A stretch of 27,845 nucleotides of DNA from an uncultured Clostridia bacterium (lineage in GTDB: Bacteria > Bacillota > Clostridia > Lachnospirales > Anaerotignaceae), in contig CALFPN010000056.1 in the NCBI GenBank assembly GCA_937919015.1, positions 1-27,845 on the forward strand, given 5' to 3'. How positions within the stretch are numbered: position 1 is the stretch's first letter; each line of letters opens with the position of its first letter. Of this stretch, positions 8,278-16,205 are shown in pieces. Position numbers and translations under genes: made by a program. A model generated the notes under the pieces. It did not search any database. It saw only the letters and a list, made by a program, of their open reading frames with translations, and was not told where the DNA came from.

Positions 8278-9252
8278 TTATTCCACTGCTGTCATGCCTT
8301 CGGGAACAGTTACGCCCAATGCTTCTGCAATTTCGGGATTATATTTGGGTGTGATGCCTTCGGAAACAAATGCGATGGGCATTTCCGCAGGGTTCGCACC
8401 ATTTACCAGAATTTCGTAAGCCATTTCCCCTGCTTTTACGCCCAGATCATAGTAGCTGATGGACAGTGTGGACAGAGCGCCTTCTGCACACATCTGTTCC
8501 GCGCCGCCAAAGGAAGGCACCCCCGCAGGAACCGTTACGTTTTTCACGATTTCCATGTTGTTTGCCAGTGTATTGTCTGTGGGAATATAAACAGCGTCAC
8601 ATTCCCCTACTGCTGTTGTCATAACTGCCTGAATTTCGTTGGAGTCTGCCACTGTATAAACCGCATAGTCTCTGTTCAGGGACTGCAGATATTTTTCAGC
8701 CAGTTCTGCCTGATAGATGGAGTTGGGTTCTGCAGAACAATAAACAACGGCCACCTTTGCATCTTCGGAACAGAACTGCAGCAGAACATCGATCTGTGCA
8801 TCAATGGAGGACAGGTCGGAAACGCCTGTTACATTTCTGCCCGGTGCCTCATTGGAATCTACCACACCTGCTGTCATATAGTCTGTTACGGATGTACCTA
8901 CGATGGGGATATCTGCGGTTGCTGCGTATGCAGACTGCAGTGCTGTTGTTGCGTTTGCCATGATCAGATCACAGCCATCGGAAACAAATTTTGTTGCGAT
9001 GGTCGTACAGTTGGTCTGTTCCCCCTGGGCATTCTGATAATCAAAGACTACCTCATCACCCAGCAGCTCTTTCAGCTTATCCTGAAAGCCCTGTGTTGCC
9101 GCATCCAGTGCCGCATGTTCCATCTGCTGTACGATCCCTACCTTATACGTTGCATCACTGTCTGCTGCATCATCGGAACCGCTGCCGCCGCAGCCTGTCA
9201 TCGCCATTGCCGCCGTCAGCATCAGTGCTGTTAATTTCATCATTTTCTTCAT
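8278..9252 (-). CDS. ABC importer substrate-binding lipoprotein, tryptophan/tyrosine-type family (copy 2)
   Basis: The protein has 324 residues, the same length as the copy at 5251-6225. It has the same signal peptide type and lipobox (AMTGC) and belongs to the same PF04392/COG2984 family. The N-terminal part, about residues 55-130, is nearly identical between the copies. The region after it and the segment near the C-terminal lobe differ. Where copy 1 reads VPVIAGEEGICSGCGVAT, this copy reads VPSFGGAEQMCAEGALST, so ligand choice or affinity may differ. Start ATG at 9252 has AAGGAGAGG 6 bases upstream; the earlier in-frame ATGs precede that site. It is the first gene before the permease and ATPase, and its promoter is close to consensus. 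Confidence 0.92.
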   Translation of the reverse strand: MKKMMKLTALMLTAAMAMTGCGGSGSDDAADSDATYKVGIVQQMEHAALDAATQGFQDKLKELLGDEVVFDYQNAQGEQTNCTTIATKFVSDGCDLIMANATTALQSAYAATADIPIVGTSVTDYMTAGVVDSNEAPGRNVTGVSDLSSIDAQIDVLLQFCSEDAKVAVVYCSAEPNSIYQAELAEKYLQSLNRDYAVYTVADSNEIQAVMTTAVGECDAVYIPTDNTLANNMEIVKNVTVPAGVPSFGGAEQMCAEGALSTLSISYYDLGVKAGEMAYEILVNGANPAEMPIAFVSEGITPKYNPEIAEALGVTVPEGMTAVE

Positions 9253-9309
9253 AATATACCTCTCCTTTATATCCATCAACATTTTAGATACTGTCTATCG
9301 ATGGTTTGA

Positions 9310-9337
9310 ATTATACCACCCCGACTCCCAATGTCAA
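9310..9337 (-). promoter_or_regulatory. Sigma-A promoter of the receptor-permease-ATPase operon
   Basis: The minus strand has TTGACA (9337-9332) and TATAAT (9315-9310) with a 16-base spacer, both hexamers perfect. The same hexamers and spacing drive receptor copy 1, but the spacer sequences differ. Confidence 0.85.
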
Positions 9338-9342
9338 TATAT

Positions 9343-9359
9343 CATCGAATATTTCGATG
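9343..9359. promoter_or_regulatory. Inverted repeat just upstream of the -35 box, candidate regulator site
   Basis: CATCGAA-TAT-TTCGATG is a perfect 7-base inverted repeat, 5 bases upstream of the -35 box. Its position suits an activator or a repressor. A larger 9-base inverted pair, ATTTTAGAT (9281-9289) and ATCTAAAAT (9366-9374), brackets the whole promoter. No such repeat is seen at the other receptor gene. Confidence 0.4.
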
Positions 9360-9459
9360 CGCTGCATCTAAAATTCTGTTTGTTCGATTTGTAGGACAAA
9401 ATATAGAGATATCTCACAAATTAACCCCACCAAAAATTACCGTATGCGCTTTTTCTCCA

Positions 9460-9493
9460 AAATGAAAAATGACCACAGGAAAACCTGCGGTCA
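9460..9493 (-). terminator. Intrinsic terminator of rpsU-yqeY
   Basis: On the minus strand TGACCGCAGG and CCTGTGGTCA pair with one G-U pair around TTTT, followed by TTTTTCATTTT. It starts 16 bases after the yqeY stop codon. Confidence 0.88.
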
Positions 9494-9508
9494 TATAATT
9501 TTTGATTA

Positions 9509-9958
9509 TTACTTGCCCTGGAGCATTTTTTTCACAAGAGCACCAACAACTTTCATATCCGCACGGCCTTTCAGTTTGGGATTCACCATACCCATAACCT
9601 TGCCCATTTCCTTAATGGAGGCTGCGCCGGTGGCTGCGATCGCTTCTTCCACGATCTTCTGAATTTCGTCTTCACTCAACTGCTCTGGAAGGTAACTTAA
9701 CAAAATTTCGATTTCTTTATTGAGTTTTTCGATCAGATCTTCTCTGCCGCTTTTCACATAGTCGGGTAAAGAATCACGTCTGCTCTTCAGCTGTTTGGAA
9801 ATAATATCCAGAACGCCTTCGTCATCCAGCTCTACTTTGTTATCCTTTTCATACTGCAGGATACCGGAACGGATCAACTGAACAGTGTCTTTTTTCAGAG
9901 TATCTTTCTCTTTCATAGCAGTTTTCAAATCTGCAAAAAGCTGCTCTTTTAATGACAT
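9509..9958 (-). CDS. yqeY: YqeY/GatB-like domain protein
   Basis: The 149-residue protein is the full length of the stand-alone YqeY family, cytoplasmic and without membrane segments. It has a helical N-terminal part (LKTAMKEKDTLKKDTVQLIRSGI) and a C-terminal part with the family run GKVMGMVNPKLKGRAD. The family resembles the tRNA-binding tail domain of GatB. It is thought to act on tRNA or aminoacylation, without a proven reaction. The gene follows rpsU after 36 bases, which is the common Firmicute order, and shares its promoter. The start ATG at 9958 has the weak site AAGGGATGA about 6 bases upstream. Confidence 0.93.
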   Translation of the reverse strand: MSLKEQLFADLKTAMKEKDTLKKDTVQLIRSGILQYEKDNKVELDDEGVLDIISKQLKSRRDSLPDYVKSGREDLIEKLNKEIEILLSYLPEQLSEDEIQKIVEEAIAATGAASIKEMGKVMGMVNPKLKGRADMKVVGALVKKMLQGK

Positions 9959-9994
9959 ATAATCATCCCTTTTCGCTGTAGAATAAAATTAGAC

Positions 9995-10171
9995 TTATCT
10001 AAACTTACGTTTTCTAGCAGCTTCGGATTTCTTTTTGCGTTTTACGCTGGGTTTGTCATAATGTTCTCTTTTGCGAACTTCGCCCATGATACCGTCTCTG
10101 GCACATGTTCTTTTAAAACGACGCAGTGCGCTGTCCAAGGATTCATTTTCTTTAACTTTTACCTCTGACAT
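9995..10171 (-). CDS. rpsU: Ribosomal protein bS21
   Basis: The protein has 58 residues and is a full-length bS21. It contains the typical ESLDSALRRFKR segment and a very basic C-terminus, KRKKKSEAARKRKFR. It is part of the small ribosomal subunit near the mRNA exit side and the anti-Shine-Dalgarno region. Start ATG at 10171 follows GGGAGGGAGGG, an unusually purine-rich binding site. An open frame continues upstream, but those residues are not part of S21. It is the first gene of the rpsU-yqeY unit, with a strong promoter about 85 bases upstream. Confidence 0.96.
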   Translation of the reverse strand: MSEVKVKENESLDSALRRFKRTCARDGIMGEVRKREHYDKPSVKRKKKSEAARKRKFR

Positions 10172-10251
10172 ATTGTTTCCCTCCCTCCCAGTGCGAGATT
10201 CGTTGATGATAAAATCGGGTGTGGCCACCTTTTTTTACCACACATTTAAGA

Positions 10252-10280
10252 ATTATACACAAAAACTATCCGTGCGTCAA
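10252..10280 (-). promoter_or_regulatory. Sigma-A promoter of rpsU-yqeY
   Basis: The minus strand has TTGACG (10280-10275) and TATAAT (10257-10252) with a 17-base spacer. The leader to the rpsU start is about 75 bases and contains the GC-rich run GGTGGCCACACC, which can fold on itself. Confidence 0.85.
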
Positions 10281-10331
10281 TAAGAAACGTCGGATTTTCT
10301 GGAGAAAAATCATACCAAAGGCGCGAAAAAC

Positions 10332-10362
10332 GAAAAAATTTTCTCCGAAAGACTTTTCAGAA
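10332..10362 (-). terminator. Probable terminator of glgB
   Basis: On the minus strand TTCTGAAA and TTTCGGAG form an 8-base stem with two G-U pairs around AGTC. AAAATTTTTTCG follows. The stem is weak, but the position, 16 bases after the glgB stop, fits. Confidence 0.5.
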
Positions 10363-10377
10363 GCATGGTTTTATGCA

Positions 10378-10638
10378 TCATTCCTTTTCCGCTGCTACCT
10401 CTTCTGCTGCCTTTACAGATGCTTCTTCCGCCTGCACAGATACTTCTTCTGCCTGCACAGAGAGTTTTTCCTCTTTCCCGGATTCTGCCTCTTTTTTCTT
10501 GGGAGCAGCTTTCTTTTTCGCAGGTGTTTTCTTGGCAGGTGCCTTTTTCGCTGCCGCTTTTTCTTCCTTCGCAGCTTCACCCTTTACAGCCGCCTCTTTC
10601 TTGGCAGGTGCTTTTTTCTTTGCAGGTGCCTTTTTCTT
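10378..10638 (-). repeat. Low-complexity tail coding region of glgB with tandem repeats
   Basis: This segment encodes residues 736-821 of GlgB. Two kinds of repeat are visible: Lys/Ala/Pro blocks like those of histone H1 and AlgP, and three consecutive 7-residue units at the end, encoded by about 21-base imperfect direct repeats near 10399-10461. The net charge changes from strongly basic to acidic along the tail. Confidence 0.85.
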
Positions 10639-12843
10639 TTGGGGAGGGTCCACCTGTTCCAGAATCACCATGCCCAGAGGGGGCACGTCCAGTGTTACGC
10701 TGTAAGGGCAACGGTTCCAAGGGCGATCACTGCTCTGGAGGGGTTCTGTATTGATGATGCCGCTGCCGCCGAAACGTTCATCATCACTGTTCAGAATTTC
10801 TTTGTAAGTACCCATATGAGGCACACCAAGATGCATGCCGTGATGCACCACAGGGGTAAAGTTGCAAACAAAAATCAATTCCTTATCCTTGCTGCGGCGG
10901 ATGAAGGATACAATGGAGCTGTCCGCATCGTCACATTCGATCCATTCAAATCCTTCGGGATCGGAATCCAGTTCCCAGAAAGCACTTTCGTTCTGATACA
11001 GATGGTTCAGTTCCTTCATATATGCCTGCAGATTCTTATGGTCTGCATACTGCAGCAGATGCCAGTCCAGAGACTGCCCTTCATACCATTCGTTATACTG
11101 GCCAAATTCACCGCCCATAAACAGGAGCTTTTTGCCGGGGTGGCCATACATGAAACCATAGCTCAGGCGCAGGTTTGCAAAGCTCTGCCAAGGGTCACCG
11201 GGCATTTTGCCTACCATAGAGCTCTTTGTGTGCACCACTTCGTCATGGGACAATACCAGAACATAGTTTTCGGAATACTGATATGCCATTGCAAAGGTCA
11301 ATTTATTATGATGATATTTTCTGTAAACAGGGTCTTTCTTGATATAGAACAGGAAGTCGTTCATCCAGCCCATATTCCATTTCAGGGTAAAGCCCAAGCC
11401 TCCCTCTTTGGTGTCCTTTGTCACACCTTCCCAGGCGGTGCTGTCCTCTGCGATAACCATGGCACCGGGTTCTCTCTGGGCAATAATGGAGTTCATATGT
11501 TTCAGGAATTCGATGGCTTCCAGATTTTCGTTGCCGCCGTAGATATTGGGAATCCACTGGCCTTCCCCTCTGCAAAAGTCCAGATGCAGCAAAGATGCCA
11601 CCGCATCTACACGCAGGCCATCAATATGATATTCTCTCAGCCAGAACAGAGCATTTGCCAGCAGGAAGTTGCTCACTTCTTTTCTGCCGTAGTTAAAGAT
11701 ATATGTGCCCCACTGGATATGTTCGCCCAGACGGGGATCTTCATGTTCATACAGGGCAGTGCCGTCAAAACGAGCCAGTGCAAAATCATCCTTCGGGAAG
11801 TGGGCAGGCACCCAGTCCAGAATAACGCCGATGCCGTTTTCATGGCAGGTATCAATGAAATATTTAAATTCATCGGGTGTACCGTAACGACTTGTGGCTG
11901 CATAATAGCCTGTCACCTGATAGCCCCAGCTGCCGTCAAAGGGATGTTCTTCGATGGGAAGCAGCTCCAGATGGGTATACCCCATTTCTTTTGCATAGGG
12001 CACCAGTTTTTCTGCCAGCTCTGTATAAGTCAGGAATCGGTTTTCTTCCCCCCGCATCCAGCTGCCCAGATGCACTTCATAAATACTCATGGGAGACTGA
12101 TGCACATTATATTTCTTTCTCGCTGTCATCCAGCGGCGGTCTTTCCATTTATAACGTTTCAAAGGGTACAGAATCGATGCTGTTTTGGGACGCAGTTCGG
12201 AACACAGGCCATAAGGGTCCGTTTTATCTACTACCCTGCCATCACACTGCACCACATGGAATTTATAGCAATCCCCTTCCTGTACGCCGGGAATAAAAAG
12301 TTCCCAAACACCGGATTCTTCCAGTTTTCGCATGGGGTGTCTGCGGCTATCCCACAGGTTAAAGTCCCCCACAACACTGACTGCTTTCGCATTGGGTGCC
12401 CATACGGCAAAGGAAGCACCCTTTGCCCCCTGATGGGTCATCAATCTGCCGCCCATTTTTTCATAGACTTCATAATGAGTACCTGCACCGAACAAGTGTC
12501 TGTCCAAATCGGAGAAGGTAGGCTGGAAGGAATAGGGATCATAATTTCGCCAGGTATTCCCGCTATAATCGGTATATTCCAACTGATAGCGGAACCATTC
12601 TTCTCTATCTTCGATGACCACTTCAAAGAAGCCTGCCTTATGTACCAGTTCCATAGGATATTTTTTACGTTTGTTTGCATAGTCGATCACAACGATGCTT
12701 GCTGCACCGGGCAAAAACGCGCGGACTGCCACCATTTTTTTGCCATCCTGTTCTACTTCGTGCATTCCCAGAATGGTATGAGGGTCGCCGTGTTCACCAT
12801 CGACGATATGAAAAATATCATAAAGCTTTGTGGTATTGAGCAT
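10378..12843 (-). CDS. glgB: 1,4-alpha-glucan branching enzyme with a long Lys/Ala/Pro-rich C-terminal tail
   Basis: The protein has 821 residues; the usual enzyme ends near 735 here. An N1 module lies at about 15-105, a CBM48 module at about 120-205, the GH13 catalytic barrel at about 250-600 and a C-terminal beta domain at about 630-735. Catalytic residues seen are D413 (RVDAV), E466 (VIAED) and the H533-D534 pair (SHDE). The enzyme cuts alpha-1,4 glucan and transfers the chain to an alpha-1,6 position, making glycogen branches. Residues 736-821 form an extra low-complexity tail. It has repeated KKAPAKK-like blocks, then acidic repeats SVQAEEV, SVQAEEA and SVKAAEE. I see no glgA or glgC nearby. 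Start ATG at 12843 has AAGGGG upstream. The gene is alone between a terminator and a divergent promoter region. Confidence 0.96.
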   Translation of the reverse strand: MLNTTKLYDIFHIVDGEHGDPHTILGMHEVEQDGKKMVAVRAFLPGAASIVVIDYANKRKKYPMELVHKAGFFEVVIEDREEWFRYQLEYTDYSGNTWRNYDPYSFQPTFSDLDRHLFGAGTHYEVYEKMGGRLMTHQGAKGASFAVWAPNAKAVSVVGDFNLWDSRRHPMRKLEESGVWELFIPGVQEGDCYKFHVVQCDGRVVDKTDPYGLCSELRPKTASILYPLKRYKWKDRRWMTARKKYNVHQSPMSIYEVHLGSWMRGEENRFLTYTELAEKLVPYAKEMGYTHLELLPIEEHPFDGSWGYQVTGYYAATSRYGTPDEFKYFIDTCHENGIGVILDWVPAHFPKDDFALARFDGTALYEHEDPRLGEHIQWGTYIFNYGRKEVSNFLLANALFWLREYHIDGLRVDAVASLLHLDFCRGEGQWIPNIYGGNENLEAIEFLKHMNSIIAQREPGAMVIAEDSTAWEGVTKDTKEGGLGFTLKWNMGWMNDFLFYIKKDPVYRKYHHNKLTFAMAYQYSENYVLVLSHDEVVHTKSSMVGKMPGDPWQSFANLRLSYGFMYGHPGKKLLFMGGEFGQYNEWYEGQSLDWHLLQYADHKNLQAYMKELNHLYQNESAFWELDSDPEGFEWIECDDADSSIVSFIRRSKDKELIFVCNFTPVVHHGMHLGVPHMGTYKEILNSDDERFGGSGIINTEPLQSSDRPWNRCPYSVTLDVPPLGMVILEQVDPPQKKKAPAKKKAPAKKEAAVKGEAAKEEKAAAKKAPAKKTPAKKKAAPKKKEAESGKEEKLSVQAEEVSVQAEEASVKAAEEVAAEKE

Positions 12844-12900
12844 ATTCTCATCCCCTTTTACTGAATTTTCTAAATAATAAATTTTTTCTCTATTCTTATT

Positions 12901-12940
12901 ATTATAAATAATTTTACCACCATTTACGCCATATTACCAG
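12901..12940 (-). promoter_or_regulatory. Possible promoter of glgB
   Basis: The minus strand has TGGTAAAAT, an extended -10 box (12919-12911), and TATAAT ten bases further downstream (12906-12901). No good -35 box pairs with either. The 12844-13124 gap is A/T rich and otherwise holds only the divergent promoter of the beta-CASP gene. Confidence 0.3.
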
Positions 12941-13008
12941 CCCAAAAGAGTTGCCAAAACCCGCAAAATCCTCAATGTTTTCATTGAAAAGACAGCATAT
13001 GCCATCCC

Positions 13009-13037
13009 TTGTCATCTGCAGAGAAAACAGATATACT
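13009..13037 (+). promoter_or_regulatory. Sigma-A promoter of the beta-CASP gene
   Basis: TTGTCA (13009-13014) and TATACT (13032-13037) are separated by 17 bases. The leader to the start codon at 13125 is about 80 bases and ends in AGGAGGG. Confidence 0.7.
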
Positions 13038-13124
13038 ATACTTATACACAAAACATTTGTGCACAATCAACAACTTCGCAAAAATCACAAAAATTCCACA
13101 TATTTTGATAAGGAGGGCATCGTT

Positions 13125-14750
13125 ATGAAGCTAATGTTTTTAGGTGCCGCCCACGAAGTTACGGGCAGCTGCCATTATATCGAAGCCTGCGGCAAGAGCA
13201 TTCTCTTGGACTGCGGCATGGAACAGGGGCGAGATACATACGAAAATCAGGAGATCCCCGTCTCCGCATCGGATATCGATTATCTTTTCCTTTCTCATGC
13301 TCACATCGACCATTCCGGGCTGATCCCCTTGTTATACAAGAACGGTTTTCGGGGACAGGTTTATGCGACCGAAGCCACCACCGACCTCTGCCGTATTATG
13401 CTCTTGGATTCCGCTCATATTCAGGAATTTGAAGCCCAGTGGCGCAACAGAAAGAATAAACGTGCAGGCAAAGAACCTTTTGATCCTCTGTATACCACAG
13501 AGGATGCCATGGCAGTCATGGAACATTTTGTTCCCTGTGACTACATGCAAAAGGTATCCGTCTGCGAAGGCATCGAAATCCGGTTTACCGATGTAGGCCA
13601 TCTGCTGGGCTCCTCCAGCATCGAGATCTGGCTAACGGAAGAAGGGGTAACGAAAAAAGTTGTTTATTCCGGCGATATCGGCAATCTCAATCAGCCCATC
13701 ATCCACGATCCCCGTTATACCTTGGAAGCAGACTATGTCATCATGGAAAACACATACGGTGACCGTTATCATACCGCCCCTCCCGATTATGTAGCCGAGC
13801 TGGCACGGCATATTCAGGAGACCTTTGATCGGGGCGGCAATCTGGTCATTCCCTCCTTTGCTGTGGGCAGAACCCAGGAAATGCTGTATTTCATCCGCGA
13901 GATCAAAGAGCGCAAACTGGTAACAGGCCATGACGGATTCAAGGTATATGTGGACAGCCCCCTTGCCATCGAAGCCACCAAGGTTTTCGTTGCCAACTAC
14001 ATGGACTGCTACGACACTGCAGCCATGGAACTGGTACAGAAAGGCATCAACCCTCTGGAATTTGTCGGTCTGACTGTGGCAGTCACCGCCGATGACTCCA
14101 TGGCCATCAATTTTGATACCAAACCCAAAATCATCATTTCCGCATCGGGCATGTGTGAAGCGGGACGCATTCGCCATCACCTGAAACACAATCTGTGGCG
14201 GCCCGAATCCACCATCCTCTTCGTCGGCTATCAATCCATCGGCACATTGGGCAGAAATATCATCGACGGAGAAAAGGAAGTACGCCTGTTCGGCGAGACC
14301 ATCACCGTCAATGCCCATATCGAACAGCTGGCCGGGGTCAGCGGCCACGCAGACAAAAAAGGACTTTTGGAATGGGTGAACCATTTCGAACAGAAGCCCG
14401 CACGAGTTTTCGTTGTACACGGCGAAGATATGGTCTGTGATGATTTCGTGAAATGTTTACACGAGGAATACGGTCAGGAAGCCTTTGCGCCCTACAGCGG
14501 TGCCTGCTTCGACCTGATCGCCAATCAGATGATTTCCGAAGGCGTAAAGATTCCCGTTGTGCCGAAGGAATATCCCAAGGCAAAGGCCCAGTCCGAAGGC
14601 GGCAAAAGAGCCATGTATCTGGCGGATCAGCTGGACGAAGCGGCGAAACGCATCCAGCGCATTGTGAACCAGAACAAAGGCGGTGCAAACAGAGACATGG
14701 AAAAACTGCTGAAAGAGATCAATGCTCTTTGCGACAAATTAGAGTCTTAA
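13125..14750 (+). CDS. Beta-CASP metallo-beta-lactamase RNase-like protein (YSH1/CPSF73-type)
   Basis: The protein has 541 residues and is cytoplasmic, with no signal peptide. The metallo-beta-lactamase metal site HAHIDH is at 58-63, with further ligands H159 (DVGH) and D184 (SGDIGN). The beta-CASP motifs follow: DSPLA near 277-281, SGMCEAGRIRHH at 341-352, SGHAD at 406-410 and VHGE near 431-434. This combination is typical of COG1236 exonucleases related to the eukaryotic cleavage factor CPSF73, so an RNA 5' exonuclease or endonuclease role is likely; the substrate is unknown. Residues after about 480 form a helical, charged tail. Start ATG at 13125 has AGGAGGG 7 bases upstream; upstream in-frame sequence is intergenic. 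The gene stands alone, followed by hairpins and a terminator. Confidence 0.94.
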   Translation: MKLMFLGAAHEVTGSCHYIEACGKSILLDCGMEQGRDTYENQEIPVSASDIDYLFLSHAHIDHSGLIPLLYKNGFRGQVYATEATTDLCRIMLLDSAHIQEFEAQWRNRKNKRAGKEPFDPLYTTEDAMAVMEHFVPCDYMQKVSVCEGIEIRFTDVGHLLGSSSIEIWLTEEGVTKKVVYSGDIGNLNQPIIHDPRYTLEADYVIMENTYGDRYHTAPPDYVAELARHIQETFDRGGNLVIPSFAVGRTQEMLYFIREIKERKLVTGHDGFKVYVDSPLAIEATKVFVANYMDCYDTAAMELVQKGINPLEFVGLTVAVTADDSMAINFDTKPKIIISASGMCEAGRIRHHLKHNLWRPESTILFVGYQSIGTLGRNIIDGEKEVRLFGETITVNAHIEQLAGVSGHADKKGLLEWVNHFEQKPARVFVVHGEDMVCDDFVKCLHEEYGQEAFAPYSGACFDLIANQMISEGVKIPVVPKEYPKAKAQSEGGKRAMYLADQLDEAAKRIQRIVNQNKGGANRDMEKLLKEINALCDKLES

Positions 14751-14754
14751 GACC

Positions 14755-14800
14755 TTGGGGACGGCGTCCCCAATACCCCTGCGAGGGGGTCACCCCCTCG
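14755..14800. repeat. Two adjacent GC-rich perfect hairpins after the beta-CASP gene
   Basis: Hairpin one is TTGGGGAC-GGC-GTCCCCAA (14755-14773). Hairpin two is CGAGGGGG-TCA-CCCCCTCG (14782-14800). Each is an 8-base perfect stem with a 3-base loop, and 8 bases separate them. The composition is far more GC-rich than the neighbouring gaps. They sit between the stop codon and the terminator. This looks like a small mobile or dispersed palindromic element, but I saw no second copy in this window. Confidence 0.6.
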
Positions 14801-14811
14801 ACCCGATACGC

Positions 14812-14843
14812 AAAAAACAGGCTGTTTTCACAGCCTGTTTTTA
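14812..14843. terminator. Bidirectional intrinsic terminator
   Basis: AAAACAGGCTG and CAGCCTGTTTT pair perfectly around TTTTCA, with T runs available on both strands. It serves the plus-strand beta-CASP gene and the minus-strand recU-tldD-pmbA operon, which converge here. Confidence 0.9.
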
Positions 14844-14856
14844 TGTTCATAAATAT

Positions 14857-16200
14857 TTAATTACCGGCAATATCAAGGTTTCTTATCAAAACAGAAGGGG
14901 AACCAATACCAGAGGAACCGAAGTACAGGTCATCCGCAATTTCCTCCACCGCTTCCAGCAGTTTATAAAAATTACCCGCAATGGTGATCTGTTCCACAGG
15001 CTGTCCCTGCTTGCCGCCTTCAATGCGGAATCCCTCCGCAGAAAGGGAAAAATCACCGGAAACAGCATTAGTGCCTGCGTGCAGCCCCATCAGGCTGGTA
15101 ATGAACAGACCATCGCCCATCTGGCGGAACAGTTCTTCCTGCGAGATTTCGCCCTTTGTCAGATAGAAATTGGTAGTTGCGGTTTTCACAGAGCCAGTCA
15201 GGCCTGCCTTAAAGCCGTTACCTGTGGACTTTACACCATCTTTTTTCGCCGTTTTTCTATTATACAGCAGTGTTTTCAGGATGCCCTTTTCAATGACCGC
15301 TTTATTTTTTCCGGAAACCCCCTCGCTATCGAAGGGCTGTGTGCCGTAGCCGCCGAACAGAAGGGCATCATCCCGCAATGTCACTTTTTCGGATGCGATT
15401 TTTTCACCTGTTTTATCGTTCAATAAAGAAAACCCTTTCTGTACGTTTTCTGCAAAGAACACCCCTGCAAAAGCCCCCAGCAAAGAAACCATGGTTCTTC
15501 CGTCCAGGATCACATCATATTTCCCACTGGGCACAGAAGCTGCCCCCAAATGGGACGCTGCCCGTTCTGCCGCTTTTCTGCCTGTTTTTTCGGGGTCAAA
15601 ATCGTTCCAGTCCTGAGCCTTCCAGAAATAGGTGCCTGTTTTCGTTTCATCGCCTTTTCTGGCAATGGCAGAAACATAGGCCGTGGCAAAATTTTTCGCA
15701 AAGGAAACATCCAGCCCCTTTGTATTTTTGATGGCGATTTCCGCCAGACCTGTGCCCAATGCGCAGTAATCCAGAGAGGCTACTTCCTCAGCCCCCGCCA
15801 GTGCCGCTTCTTCCATTTTCATAGCCGCGGCGATTTTTTCACCGACTGCCAGCTGTTCCAGTTCTTCATTGACTCCTTCCAGCTCAGGATACCTTTCTTC
15901 TCCTTCATAAAGGTCTTCCATATCCTCAGAAGAAAGCAAAGCCGCATTTTCCTTCGCCATATTTACCAGAAAAGGAATGGCTGCTTCTGTCAGCTGCTCT
16001 GTATAGGCATAGCCTGTACGCCCATGGATATTCCCACGGAAGGAGACGCCTTCTTCCTTGCTGTTTTCGTAATTAGAAACCTCGCCCTCCATGATGAGGA
16101 CTTCAAAGGCCTTGCCGCCGCGGTAAAACACTTCACATTCCGCAAAGCCTTCCTGTTTCCCGTAAGCAAGGACTTTATCCAAAAATTCTTTTCTTTCCAT
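14857..16200 (-). CDS. pmbA: TldD/PmbA family protein, PmbA (TldE) subunit
   Basis: The protein has 447 residues, a full-length PmbA/TldE type. It lacks the HExxxH metal site of TldD, as expected for the non-catalytic partner. The N-terminal part carries DKVLAYGKQEGFAECEVFYRGG. In the middle is PSGKYDVILDGRTMVSLL, the place where TldD has its metal motif. The C-terminal part carries GLHAGTNAVSGDFSLSAEGF, a family signature. In Escherichia coli, TldD and TldE form a protease that trims microcin B17 precursor and the CcdA antitoxin. The native target in Firmicutes is unknown. Start ATG at 16200 has AAGGGGG upstream and lies 5 bases after the tldD stop, so the two are co-translated. Upstream in-frame codons belong to tldD. 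Confidence 0.94.
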   Translation of the reverse strand: MERKEFLDKVLAYGKQEGFAECEVFYRGGKAFEVLIMEGEVSNYENSKEEGVSFRGNIHGRTGYAYTEQLTEAAIPFLVNMAKENAALLSSEDMEDLYEGEERYPELEGVNEELEQLAVGEKIAAAMKMEEAALAGAEEVASLDYCALGTGLAEIAIKNTKGLDVSFAKNFATAYVSAIARKGDETKTGTYFWKAQDWNDFDPEKTGRKAAERAASHLGAASVPSGKYDVILDGRTMVSLLGAFAGVFFAENVQKGFSLLNDKTGEKIASEKVTLRDDALLFGGYGTQPFDSEGVSGKNKAVIEKGILKTLLYNRKTAKKDGVKSTGNGFKAGLTGSVKTATTNFYLTKGEISQEELFRQMGDGLFITSLMGLHAGTNAVSGDFSLSAEGFRIEGGKQGQPVEQITIAGNFYKLLEAVEEIADDLYFGSSGIGSPSVLIRNLDIAGN

Positions 16201-16205
16201 CCTGC

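Noticed and set aside
10219..12864. An 881-codon open frame on the plus strand, opposite glgB
   Set aside because: It is antisense to a complete GlgB with all catalytic residues. The translation is rich in His, Phe and Cys and matches nothing; there is no ribosome binding site at its start.
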